From positions 2,856,001 through 2,920,000 of the forward strand of contig NZ_AP023368.1 of the NCBI RefSeq assembly GCF_014218355.1: DNA of 64,000 bases. Direction: 5' to 3'. Each line of letters begins with the position of its first letter. The stretch's first letter is position 1. Under the pieces are notes generated by a model. The model searched no databases. It saw only the letters and a list, made by a program, of their open reading frames with translations, and was not told the origin of the DNA. Positions 19,271 through 27,641 of this stretch are shown here, in pieces. A program made the translations under genes and the position numbers. The stretch is from Anaerocolumna chitinilytica. GTDB lineage: Bacteria; Bacillota; Clostridia; Lachnospirales; Lachnospiraceae.

Positions 19271-20043
19271 CAAGAATTGAATTTATACGGGAACTTGAAC
19301 GTCTCTTGTTTAATATACCGGCAGAGGAAAGAAGAGAAGCCATTGAATTCTATGAGAATTATTTTGAAGAGGCAGGAAATGAGGAAGAAGAAAAAGTAAT
19401 AACAGAATTAGGTTCACCAGCTGATATTGCTGAAATTATTAAAAAATCATTGGATTATGGCAATAATGATTCCGGCTATTTTTCAGAAGACGGATATCAT
19501 GAGACCGAAAGCGTAAAGAAAAACCTTCCCACCTTTGAAAAACGTAAGAATGAATACAATGACCAGAGACAAAACACCGATTCCGGGTTCGCGCAAGATT
19601 ACAGAAGATATCAGGAAGAGAAGAATAGAAATGTGCGTTATGAGAAGGAGGAATATCAACAGAAGAAAAAACCGGTGAACATCCCTTTATTGATAATCCT
19701 TATCTTATTTGCTTTACCGATAGGTCTGCCCATTGCGATGACAATATTATGTATATTTTTAACGGTTATAATTGCAGTGGCATCAATATGGCTGGCCTTT
19801 GCAGCGGTAGCAGTGGCATTATTCTTTGCAGGTACGGCTATCATAGTTGTGGGCTTAATCCAGTTTACTTCAATTCCTGCCCTTGGTATTAGCATGGCTG
19901 GCGGTGGTTTAATAGTTCTTGGAATTGGCCTGCTCTTTACCATAGCAGCAGTATGGACAGCAGGAAAGGCATTACCTGCCGTCATAGGCTGGATAAAAGA
20001 AGTATTTAGAAGTATCTTTCGCAGAAGGAGGGCCTACGCATGA
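19267..20043 (+). CDS. DUF1700 (HAAS-domain) membrane protein
   Basis: A 258-residue protein. The N-terminal 60 residues form the helical HAAS domain (FIRELERLLFNIPAEERREA, with YENYFEEAG after it). A charged linker follows, then four hydrophobic segments from about residue 137 to 235 and a basic tail GWIKEVFRSIFRRRRAYA. In Firmicutes, DUF1700 proteins sit between a PadR regulator and a DUF4097 protein and are thought to pass signals between them. ATGA overlaps link it to both neighbours. Confidence 0.88.
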   Translation: MTRIEFIRELERLLFNIPAEERREAIEFYENYFEEAGNEEEEKVITELGSPADIAEIIKKSLDYGNNDSGYFSEDGYHETESVKKNLPTFEKRKNEYNDQRQNTDSGFAQDYRRYQEEKNRNVRYEKEEYQQKKKPVNIPLLIILILFALPIGLPIAMTILCIFLTVIIAVASIWLAFAAVAVALFFAGTAIIVVGLIQFTSIPALGISMAGGGLIVLGIGLLFTIAAVWTAGKALPAVIGWIKEVFRSIFRRRRAYA

Positions 20044-21095
20044 GAGCATTCATTAAAAATCTATTTCGCATAGCAGGCGGTGCTATTGCAATCGGTATCA
20101 TTTTAGTACTTGTTGCAATCGGTATGGATAACAAAGTTTACACAAAATGGCATAGGATGGATTTGAATCTTGGAGATGGTTATACCTTATGGAACAATGA
20201 AGATGTTAGCAATGGAGGTCAAACTGATAATAATCAGGCAGGCGGTAAAGTAGTTGCTTCAGCAAATGCTTCCGAAGAGATCAATACCAATAAAAATTAT
20301 CCTGTCACTTATCAAAATGTGAAAAGTTTGGACTTTCATATAATTGCCGGGAAACTCTTCATCAAAGAAGGAAAGGAATTTTCTCTTGATGTAAATGAGA
20401 AAGGCTCTAAAAGAATAACCAGTGAAGTTAATAATGGCGTATGGACTTTACAAGAGAATTCCTCCAAAGCCGAGAACTATGACAATGATAATAATTTTTC
20501 TATCTTTGGAATCAACATTGATTTGAATGACAGCGGCAGTAATAATTATACGGAAGTATATGTTACTATCCCAAAGGATTTTTCTGCCGATGATATTTCT
20601 CTATCTGTTGGTGCTGGTGCAATAAAAGCAGATACTTTATCTGCAAACACCGGTAAAATACAAGTTGGTGCCGGAAGCTGCAGTATTGATGAACTTAAAA
20701 TAAAAGAAAACTCCTCCTTTCAGGTAGATGCCGGTATGCTTCAAATAGACAAAGGTACAATTAATAATGCAGGTATGACATGCGCTGCCGGAAAAATTAA
20801 ATTTCGAGACGGTATTATTAATAATGGTGACATAAACTGTACTGCTGGAGGTATTGATATTACTGGCAGTATTACCGGAGATAGTACAGTAAGTACTTCC
20901 GTCGGCAAGATTGATCTTAACCTTGAAGGAAAAGAGAAAGACTATAATTACACCATAGACTGTAATGTGGGCTCACTTACAATTAATGGTACGAAATATA
21001 ACGGAGTTAACAAGCATATCACACAGCAAAACGCGGCTCCTAACAATATGTCACTAAACTGTGATATTGGAAGTATTACAATGAATATTGATTAA
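20040..21095 (+). CDS. DUF4097-family beta-repeat protein, membrane anchored
   Basis: A 351-residue protein with one N-terminal membrane segment (about residues 10-27, GGAIAIGIILVLVAIGM) and then an extracytoplasmic part. The part after residue 170 is built of repeated short beta strands rich in G, N and D (LSVGAGAIKADTL, IQVGAGSCSIDEL, FQVDAGMLQIDKG), the DUF4097 adhesin-like fold. Its function is not known. It is the third gene of the padR-DUF1700-DUF4097 operon and overlaps the previous gene by 4 bases. Confidence 0.85.
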   Translation: MRAFIKNLFRIAGGAIAIGIILVLVAIGMDNKVYTKWHRMDLNLGDGYTLWNNEDVSNGGQTDNNQAGGKVVASANASEEINTNKNYPVTYQNVKSLDFHIIAGKLFIKEGKEFSLDVNEKGSKRITSEVNNGVWTLQENSSKAENYDNDNNFSIFGINIDLNDSGSNNYTEVYVTIPKDFSADDISLSVGAGAIKADTLSANTGKIQVGAGSCSIDELKIKENSSFQVDAGMLQIDKGTINNAGMTCAAGKIKFRDGIINNGDINCTAGGIDITGSITGDSTVSTSVGKIDLNLEGKEKDYNYTIDCNVGSLTINGTKYNGVNKHITQQNAAPNNMSLNCDIGSITMNID

Positions 21096-21201
21096 AGGTT
21101 TTAGAAATGCTAGAATCACCATTAAGTAGAGTTTTATTAATTTTATTATATAATTATTGTGAAAGCAGCCATTCGATAGAAGGCGGCAGAAAGGTGGAAA
21201 T

Positions 21202-21393
21202 ATGGAAAATAAGAGATTGTACCGTTCAAGAAAAAACAGAATGATAGCAGGTGTTTGCGGAGGATTTGCAGAGTATCTAAATATTGACCCTACGATAGTC
21301 AGACTCGTAATTGTACTCCTTGCTATATTCGGTGTATCAGCAGGATTCTGGATTTACCTGATAGCAGCTATCATAGTTCCGAATGAGGAGTAA
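21202..21393 (+). CDS. PspC-domain small membrane protein
   Basis: A 63-residue protein consisting of one PspC domain: RLYRSRKNRMIAGVCGGFAEYL, then NIDPTIVRLVIVLLAIFG and a membrane hairpin ending in VPNEE. PspC proteins are envelope-stress or regulator partners. It follows the DUF4097 gene by about 100 bases with GAAAGGTGG before its ATG, so it is probably part of the same envelope module. Confidence 0.9.
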   Translation: MENKRLYRSRKNRMIAGVCGGFAEYLNIDPTIVRLVIVLLAIFGVSAGFWIYLIAAIIVPNEE

Positions 21394-21437
21394 GAACAAT
21401 CATTTTTGCCATTGGTTATTTACAGAAAGGGGCAATT

Positions 21438-21467
21438 ATGATAAAGTATCTATTTAGGATACTTTAA
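21438..21467 (+). promoter_or_regulatory. Mini-ORF and hairpin in the argS leader
   Basis: A ribosome site AAGGGG is followed by ATG and nine codons (MIKYLFRIL) ending 13 bases before the argS start. An 8-bp hairpin, AAAGTATC / GATACTTT, lies inside it. It contains one arginine codon (AGG). It may be a leader peptide, or only chance; I see no T-box specifier or antiterminator. Confidence 0.25.
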
Positions 21468-21480
21468 CGGAGGACAAAAC

Positions 21481-23241
21481 ATGCAGAAAATAATTGATAT
21501 CATCGGGAAGGAAGTAAGAGAGGCTTTTGAAGCAAAGGGCTATGATACTAAATATGGTGTTGTTACGCTCTCTAACAGACCTGATTTATGCCAATATCAA
21601 TGTAATGGAGCCTTAGCGGCAGCCAAGGCATATAAAAAAGCACCACTTGCCATCGCAGAAGAGGTTGCGCAGATTTTAAAAATGAGTGAAAGCTTTGAAA
21701 AGATTGAGGCCGCCGCCCCAGGATTTATAAATATTATATTAAAGAATGAATTTCTATCCGGTTATGTAAAACAACTTTCCCCGGAGAATCAATTTGGCTG
21801 TGAAAAAACACAGGCACCGAAAACAATTGTAATAGATTATGGCGGTGCTAATGTGGCAAAACCCCTTCATGTAGGTCATTTAAGACCGGCAATTATCGGT
21901 GAGAGCATCAAAAGGATTGACCGTTTCTTAGGACATAATGTTATTGGTGATGTTCATTTAGGAGATTGGGGACTGCAGATTGGTTTAATCATGATGAAGA
22001 TTAAGCTGGAGCAGCCGGATTTGGTATATTTTCAGGCAGATTATCAGGGTGAATATCCAAGTGAAGCTCCTTTTACAATTAGTGAGTTAGAGCAGATCTA
22101 CCCTGCCGCCAGTGCTTATTCCAAAGAAAATGAAGAATTCAGGGAAGCTGCCAAGGCTGCAACTGTTGAACTGCAAAATGGAAATCCTGGATATCGTGCT
22201 TTGTGGCAGCACATATTAAATGTTTCCATTGAAGATTTAAAGAAGAACTATGATAATTTATTAGTAGATTTTGATCTCTGGAAGAAAGAAAGCGATGCCC
22301 AGGGCTATATCCCCGGCATGGTTGAGTATCTAAAGCAGAACAATTATGCCAGAATCAGCGAAGGCGCACTGGTAGTAGATGTAAAAGAAGAGACGGATAC
22401 GAAAGAAATGCCACCCTGTATGATATTAAAATCAGATGGCGGAACGCTCTATAACACCACCGATCTTGCTACTATGGTGGAAAGAATGGAACTATTTAAT
22501 CCGGATGAAATACTTTATGTAGTTGATAAAAGACAAGAGCTCTATTTTGAGACCGTATTCCGTTGTGCGAAAAAGACAGTCCTGGTACCGGAAGAAACGA
22601 AGCTTACCTTCCTTGGATTTGGCACTATGAATGGTAAAGACGGTAAACCCTTTAAGACAAGAGATGGCGGTGTAATGCGTCTTGAGAATCTCATTCAGAA
22701 TATCAGTAATGCAGTTCTTGATAAGATTCTTGAAAATCGCGATATGGACAGAAAAGATGCAGAAGCAATCGCTAAAAAAGTAGGTCTTGCCGCTTTGAAA
22801 TACGGAGATTTGTCAAATCAAGCTTCCAAGGACTACATCTTTGATTTGGAACGATTTATTTCCTTTGAAGGAAATACCGGTCCTTATCTTCTCTATACCA
22901 TTGTTCGAATTAAGTCTATTATTCAAAAGTATGGTAAGGAGCTTGCTGCAGCAGATGCTTTACAGCCAGGTAAGACCCAGTCTGAAGTTGACTTGATGCT
23001 TGAAGCAGCTAAATTCAATGAAGTAATTGAAGCTGCCGGAAATGAGTATGCACCTCATAAAATATGTCAGTACCTTTATGGATTAGCAAATGCTTTTAAC
23101 AGTTTCTATCACGAAAACAAGATATTAGCAGAAGAAGATAAAGAGAAGCAGAAATCCTGGATTTCTCTGATTACTTTGATTAAAGGTATTCTCGAAACAG
23201 GAATTGACCTGTTAGGTTTTGAAGCTCCAGAAAGAATGTAA
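21481..23241 (+). CDS. argS: Arginine--tRNA ligase
   Basis: A class I aminoacyl-tRNA synthetase of 586 residues that charges tRNA-Arg. The N-terminal domain is the Arg-S additional domain. The HIGH motif reads HVGHLRPAIIG near residue 130, preceded by DYGGANVAKPLHV. The KMSKS position is occupied by KDGKPFKTRDG, as in many bacterial ArgRS. The C-terminal anticodon-binding domain ends in GIDLLGFEAPERM, the usual form. The ATG follows CGGAGG. A terminator follows. Confidence 0.95.
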   Translation: MQKIIDIIGKEVREAFEAKGYDTKYGVVTLSNRPDLCQYQCNGALAAAKAYKKAPLAIAEEVAQILKMSESFEKIEAAAPGFINIILKNEFLSGYVKQLSPENQFGCEKTQAPKTIVIDYGGANVAKPLHVGHLRPAIIGESIKRIDRFLGHNVIGDVHLGDWGLQIGLIMMKIKLEQPDLVYFQADYQGEYPSEAPFTISELEQIYPAASAYSKENEEFREAAKAATVELQNGNPGYRALWQHILNVSIEDLKKNYDNLLVDFDLWKKESDAQGYIPGMVEYLKQNNYARISEGALVVDVKEETDTKEMPPCMILKSDGGTLYNTTDLATMVERMELFNPDEILYVVDKRQELYFETVFRCAKKTVLVPEETKLTFLGFGTMNGKDGKPFKTRDGGVMRLENLIQNISNAVLDKILENRDMDRKDAEAIAKKVGLAALKYGDLSNQASKDYIFDLERFISFEGNTGPYLLYTIVRIKSIIQKYGKELAAADALQPGKTQSEVDLMLEAAKFNEVIEAAGNEYAPHKICQYLYGLANAFNSFYHENKILAEEDKEKQKSWISLITLIKGILETGIDLLGFEAPERM

Positions 23242-23282
23242 ATAATGCTTGCATTTTAGTATTAAATGATGTACGATTTTTT

Positions 23283-23330
23283 GTGTCGAAGGCGCAACCC
23301 CAATATGGGTTTGTCTTCGACACTTTTTTT
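23283..23330 (+). terminator. Terminator after argS
   Basis: GTGTCGAAGGC pairs with GTCTTCGACAC (one G-U pair), and inner AACCC pairs with GGGTT. It is followed by TTTTTTT. Confidence 0.9.
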
Positions 23331-23375
23331 ATTAAAAGTATAATGTAATTTAATCACTACAAAGGAGAAGTGCCT

Positions 23376-25565
23376 ATGGAAAACCGGATGAGACGTAATA
23401 AAAATGATATTACCAAAAGGAAAAGGCGGTTTACATTTAAAAAGCCTAAGCTTAAAAAATGCGGACAGAAGACCGCAGAATTGGATATGGCTAGGAAAAG
23501 AAAGTTTGGTATACGTTTCAAATTAATATTCGGTTATGTTATCCCAATATTGTTCATTATTGCTTTGGGATTCTTATCTTATAACAAGGCTTCTTACGGG
23601 TTAGTATCAAACTATGAAAAATCCACTGAAAATACCATGAAAATGGCTGCTAAATATCTTGATTACGGATTCAGCGGAGTAAAATCCATAGCCTCCTTAT
23701 ATACAAAAGATACGGATATTTATTATTATGTGCAAAAACAAAAGTATACAGACTCCATTGTACGAAACCAATTCATTCAATCTCTTAGCATGGAATTCAC
23801 AAAGAAAGCAGAAGCCGAAAGTTTGATTGTAGACATACATATAATTCCTCAGTCGGGTATTCCTGTCGTTACAAGTGCAAATAAATCAGTAGATGGTTTT
23901 TATAATGAATTAAAAAATGATACTGGTTTCGAAAAGTTAAGTGATCCAAAGAGCAAGGATTTTTGGATTGGAAGTCATAAGTTGATCGATGATAAATTGA
24001 AAACCACAGCAACTGATTACTCTTTCTCGTTGGTTGAGAAGTTCCAGACGGATACTGCGGTTGTAGTAATCGATGTTGATAGAAATGCAATTAATAAATT
24101 TCTCGCAGACCTGGACTTTGGTAAGAACAGCATAGTAGGCGTAATCACATCAGATGGCAGTGAAATACTAGCCAAGGAATCCTCCGGAAAAAATTCAGCA
24201 GGAAAAACTGTAACCATAGGAAACCGGAAAGAAGAATTCCATTTTACCACAGAAGATTACTACAAAAATGCCATTGATGCTTCAGCTGCAAAAGGTCAGA
24301 AATATGTAACCTATGATGGGAAGAAATATCTTTTTCAATTTGATAAGATATCCGATACCGGCATTACTCTCTGTACCTTGATTCCTAAAGCAAGCTTTAT
24401 GGAACAAGCAGAAAGTATTAAGTTATTTACAACTGTTATGGTGATAGTTGCAAGTTTAATTGCTGTACTTATCGGACTATATTTATCAGAAGGCATTGCA
24501 AGAAGTCTAAAACATATTAATACCAGTCTAAAGAATCTGGCAGAAGGTGACTTCACTGTTTTGATGGAACATAGACATAAAGATGAATTTATTACTCTGG
24601 CTGGTAACACGAAAAATATGATTGAAAATATGAGAAAGTTGATACAAAAGACAGCCACTGTCAGCGGGCTGGTCTCACAATCCGCAGGGAACGTATTAAG
24701 AGCTTCAGAAGATATCTCAATGGCAAGCAATGAAATCTCTACCTCCATTAGTGAAATAGGTCATGGAATATCCGGTCAGGCACAGGATTCCCAGAGTTGT
24801 TTGCTTCAAATGGATGAATTGTCAGAAAAAATAAAATCTGTTAATACAAATATTCTTGACATTGACCTAATAGCCAAAGATACCGACCACCTGATTAAAG
24901 AAGGAATCGGAACGATGGAAGAGTTATCAAAACAGTCGGAAGCAACCAATGATATCACAAAATATGTCGTTGAGAATATTGCTGCGCTGGAAGTTAAATC
25001 CCATTCCATCGGACAAATTATTCAGGTTATCAATGAAATAGCAGACCAGACCAACCTATTAGCTTTAAATGCTTCTATTGAGGCAGCAAGAGCAGGTGAT
25101 GCCGGCCGAGGATTTTCAGTAGTAGCAGAAGAAATAAAAAAGTTAGCAGAGCAATCCCTTCATGCTGCTGATGAAATCAATCAGGTAATTGATAAGATAA
25201 TAAAACAAACCTCAGATACCGTAACAATTGCGAAAGATGCCGAGCAAATTGTGTATAAGCAGAACAGTATAGTAAATAATACAATTTCCACCTTTAAAAA
25301 TATGGGTGATGGAATGAAAAAACTGACTGTAAGTCTGTCCGTCATCAGTGAAAATATAGGTAACATGGACAGCGCAAGAGCAGGAACGCTTAGTGCAGTG
25401 GAAAGTATTTCTGCCATATCCCAGCAGACCCTGGCAGCCTCTGAAATGGTAGAAGATATCGTACATGCTCAGAATAATTCTGTTTCGGCACTGGAGGAAG
25501 CAGCTAAAACACTAGCTGAGAATTCATCAGAATTAAACCAAGCAATAAATCAATTCCGTATTTGA
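23376..25565 (+). CDS. Methyl-accepting chemotaxis protein
   Basis: A 729-residue chemoreceptor. A basic N-terminal tail precedes membrane segment 1 (about residues 50-70, [20 protein letters not shown]). An extracellular sensor of roughly 290 residues, probably Cache-like, follows, then membrane segment 2 ([20 protein letters not shown]) and a HAMP domain ([18 protein letters not shown]). The cytoplasmic signalling tip is [20 protein letters not shown]. The ligand is unknown. ATG is preferred over the in-frame GTG 6 bases earlier because AAGGAG is then 9 bases away. No che genes are nearby. Confidence 0.93.
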   Translation: MENRMRRNKNDITKRKRRFTFKKPKLKKCGQKTAELDMARKRKFGIRFKLIFGYVIPILFIIALGFLSYNKASYGLVSNYEKSTENTMKMAAKYLDYGFSGVKSIASLYTKDTDIYYYVQKQKYTDSIVRNQFIQSLSMEFTKKAEAESLIVDIHIIPQSGIPVVTSANKSVDGFYNELKNDTGFEKLSDPKSKDFWIGSHKLIDDKLKTTATDYSFSLVEKFQTDTAVVVIDVDRNAINKFLADLDFGKNSIVGVITSDGSEILAKESSGKNSAGKTVTIGNRKEEFHFTTEDYYKNAIDASAAKGQKYVTYDGKKYLFQFDKISDTGITLCTLIPKASFMEQAESIKLFTTVMVIVASLIAVLIGLYLSEGIARSLKHINTSLKNLAEGDFTVLMEHRHKDEFITLAGNTKNMIENMRKLIQKTATVSGLVSQSAGNVLRASEDISMASNEISTSISEIGHGISGQAQDSQSCLLQMDELSEKIKSVNTNILDIDLIAKDTDHLIKEGIGTMEELSKQSEATNDITKYVVENIAALEVKSHSIGQIIQVINEIADQTNLLALNASIEAARAGDAGRGFSVVAEEIKKLAEQSLHAADEINQVIDKIIKQTSDTVTIAKDAEQIVYKQNSIVNNTISTFKNMGDGMKKLTVSLSVISENIGNMDSARAGTLSAVESISAISQQTLAASEMVEDIVHAQNNSVSALEEAAKTLAENSSELNQAINQFRI

Positions 25566-25599
25566 AAATAATATATAATTTAGTATAATGAAGTATTAT

Positions 25600-25635
25600 A
25601 AGGCTGTTGCATTGCAATGTGCGACAGCCTTTATT
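25600..25635 (+). terminator. Terminator after the chemoreceptor gene
   Basis: AAGGCTGTTGC pairs with GCGACAGCCTT across a 10-base loop, followed by TATTT. Its core resembles the terminator after queA at 36616-36654. Confidence 0.8.
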
Positions 25636-25676
25636 TGCCCTATGCAAATGATATCATAACACAAGGAGGATAAGAG

Positions 25677-27002
25677 ATGTATCAATATGTATCAAAGCTT
25701 ATTATTTACAGAAAGACAAAGGATAGTGAGATTCTCTATTCTTTATCGGAAATTATCAGAACTTTATATGAGGAATTTCCTGTTCTTATACCTGAAAGTT
25801 CTTCAAAAGAAATATATATAACAGAAATTTATGAACAGATTAACAAACTAATGGTCTTGGCAACTGAATATGGTTTTGATAATAATCTCTGGAAGAACTA
25901 TATTGCTTACCTTATTGCTGTAAGCGAGAATCCTTTCAGCATCAGTTGTGAAAAAAAAGGAATGCTTGATGGGTCAGTTAATAATTTTGCGATTTCCGAT
26001 ATGAAACTTCTTAAAGCAATTTCAGAGTATGACTTTACTGAAATAGAAGAAAAGCTTGGAATAAATTGTTTTTCAATTATCACCAACTACAAAGCCGTAA
26101 CGAAAAATGAAAAAAGATATAATAAAAATGTTAGCGATAAGATAAGACTCCTTTCCGGCCATCTTGCAGAGACAGATACAGAGGATAAACTTCTTGGGAT
26201 TGTTACCTCTTTCTATAAGGATTTTGGGGTTGGCAAGTTCGGGCTTAATAAAGCCTTTCGGCTTCAGGAAAAAGAGGGAGAGTGCCTTGTTCTTCCTATC
26301 CTGAACACGGAAGAAATACTGCTCTCAGATCTTATCGGATATGAACTGCAAAAGAAAAAGCTTATTGATAACACCGAGGCTTTTGTAAATGGCAGAAAAG
26401 CAAATAACTGTCTTCTTTATGGAGACAGCGGAACTGGAAAATCTTCAAGTATAAAGGCAATTCTTAATGAATATTATCAGTCAGGACTTCGAATCATTGA
26501 AATCTATAAACATCAGTTCCAATATTTATCAAGTATTATTGCTGAAATTAAGAATCGAAATTATAAGTTTATAATATATATGGATGATCTTTCCTTTGAA
26601 GAATTTGAAATTGAATATAAATATCTAAAAGCAGTGATTGAAGGCGGACTTGAAACAAAGCCGGATAATGTACTTATCTACGCTACTTCTAATAGGAGAC
26701 ACCTTATTCGGGAGACCTGGAGTGACCGTTCTGATATATCAAAGGATGAGCTTCATAAGAGTGATACCATGCAAGAGAAGCTGTCACTGGTTGCTCGTTT
26801 TGGTATCACCATTAATTATTCTGCTCCTATACAAAAAGAATTCTATGAGATTGTAAAAGGTCTTGCGGCAAAACAAGAAGGCATTAATCTGTCAGAAGAG
26901 GAACTCTTAAAACAGGCCAATATATGGGAGATGAGCCACGGCGGACGATCAGGCCGAACAGCACAGCAATTTATTAATTACCTCCTTGGTAAAAGAGAAT
27001 AA
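25677..27002 (+). CDS. DUF815-family AAA ATPase
   Basis: A 441-residue ATPase. The N-terminal half is helical and unassigned. Walker A GDSGTGKSS is at 249-257, Walker B IIYMDDLSFEEFE follows, and the sensor region VLIYATSNRRHLI is highly typical of DUF815 proteins. The last part, GGRSGRTAQQFINYLLG, is also shared. These proteins are widespread in bacteria and lack a firm function. The ATG follows AAGGAGGATAAGAG. It stands alone between two terminated regions. Confidence 0.88.
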   Translation: MYQYVSKLIIYRKTKDSEILYSLSEIIRTLYEEFPVLIPESSSKEIYITEIYEQINKLMVLATEYGFDNNLWKNYIAYLIAVSENPFSISCEKKGMLDGSVNNFAISDMKLLKAISEYDFTEIEEKLGINCFSIITNYKAVTKNEKRYNKNVSDKIRLLSGHLAETDTEDKLLGIVTSFYKDFGVGKFGLNKAFRLQEKEGECLVLPILNTEEILLSDLIGYELQKKKLIDNTEAFVNGRKANNCLLYGDSGTGKSSSIKAILNEYYQSGLRIIEIYKHQFQYLSSIIAEIKNRNYKFIIYMDDLSFEEFEIEYKYLKAVIEGGLETKPDNVLIYATSNRRHLIRETWSDRSDISKDELHKSDTMQEKLSLVARFGITINYSAPIQKEFYEIVKGLAAKQEGINLSEEELLKQANIWEMSHGGRSGRTAQQFINYLLGKRE

Positions 27003-27053
27003 TCGTTTCGTAATCTATAATGATATTTATTTTCAATTGAGTACAATAAGTCA

Positions 27054-27082
27054 TTGACAAGCAAAATGAATGGGCATATAAT
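27054..27082 (+). promoter_or_regulatory. Vegetative promoter of the feo operon
   Basis: TTGACA and TATAAT, both perfect consensus, are separated by 17 bases. Transcription would start near 27090, inside the inverted repeat that follows, 40 bases before feoA. Confidence 0.85.
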
Positions 27083-27083
27083 A

Positions 27084-27099
27084 ATTATCAAATGATAAT
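27084..27099. promoter_or_regulatory. Fur-box-like inverted repeat at the feo promoter
   Basis: ATTATCA-AA-TGATAAT is a perfect 7-2-7 dyad directly after the -10 box. The half-sites are those of the Bacillus Fur box (TGATAAT / ATTATCA) but with order swapped; NATAAT hexamers overlap across it. Iron-dependent repression of feo is the natural reading. Confidence 0.6.
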
Positions 27100-27129
27100 G
27101 GTTCCCATAATGAAAAAGGAGTGTTGAAT

Positions 27130-27342
27130 ATGTCACTAGCATTTGCAGGGATAGGCGAGACAAGAGTAATTGTAGATTTCACAGGCAAAGATGATATGAA
27201 GCGTCATTTGCAGGATTTAGGCTTTGTTAAGGGTGAGAGTGTTAAATTGTTGTCAGAGAATGACAGCGGTTTTATCATTATGGTGAAAGGTGTTCGAATA
27301 GCCATCAATAAAAACCTGGCATCTAAAATAATGGTAGCATAG
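27130..27342 (+). CDS. feoA: FeoA-family protein (first copy)
   Basis: A 70-residue SH3-like protein required for FeoB-mediated ferrous iron uptake. DMKRHLQDLGFVKGESVKLL and IMVKGVRIAINKNLA are FeoA hallmarks. The start is set at ATG with AAAAAGGAG 7 to 9 bases upstream; an upstream in-frame GTG directly abuts the ribosome site and is rejected. It is the first gene after the iron-box promoter. Confidence 0.92.
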   Translation: MSLAFAGIGETRVIVDFTGKDDMKRHLQDLGFVKGESVKLLSENDSGFIIMVKGVRIAINKNLASKIMVA

Positions 27343-27389
27343 TATTAATGAAATGAGTATGTGCTAAGGCGCATCACATGGAGGTAAAT

Positions 27390-27614
27390 ATGACTTTAAG
27401 AGATTTAAAGCCGGGTCAGGCCGCAACAGTAGTTAGCATTGGCGAAAAAGGGCCGTTGAAACGCAGAATTATGGATATGGGAATAACACGTGGTGTTGAC
27501 TTGAAGGTAGTAAAAGTAGCACCATTAGGGGATCCGATAGAAATCAATATAAGAGGATATGAACTCAGCCTTAGAAAAGATGAGGCAGCGCAAATAGAAG
27601 TAAGTGTGGGGTAA
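27390..27614 (+). CDS. feoA: FeoA-family protein (second copy)
   Basis: A 74-residue second FeoA. GQAATVVSIGEKGPLKRRIM and GDPIEINIRGYELSLRKDEA fit the family closely. The first in-frame ATG overlaps the GGAGG ribosome site, so the ATG 12 bases later is used. Two small FeoA proteins in front of FeoB is a common clostridial arrangement. Confidence 0.93.
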   Translation: MTLRDLKPGQAATVVSIGEKGPLKRRIMDMGITRGVDLKVVKVAPLGDPIEINIRGYELSLRKDEAAQIEVSVG

Positions 27615-27641
27615 AGGCCTCATCATGGGAGGATATTGAAA

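Noticed and set aside
19656..19985. 109-codon minus-strand frame under the DUF1700 gene
   Set aside because: Antisense of membrane segments, alanine-rich by reverse complement, with overlapping genes on the plus strand giving a better explanation.
21394..21480. T-box riboswitch before argS
   Set aside because: The gap is under 90 bases and lacks the conserved T-box sequence and an antiterminator.
24335..25417. Minus-strand frames within the chemoreceptor gene
   Set aside because: Antisense of the helical signalling domain; open only because of its codon usage.
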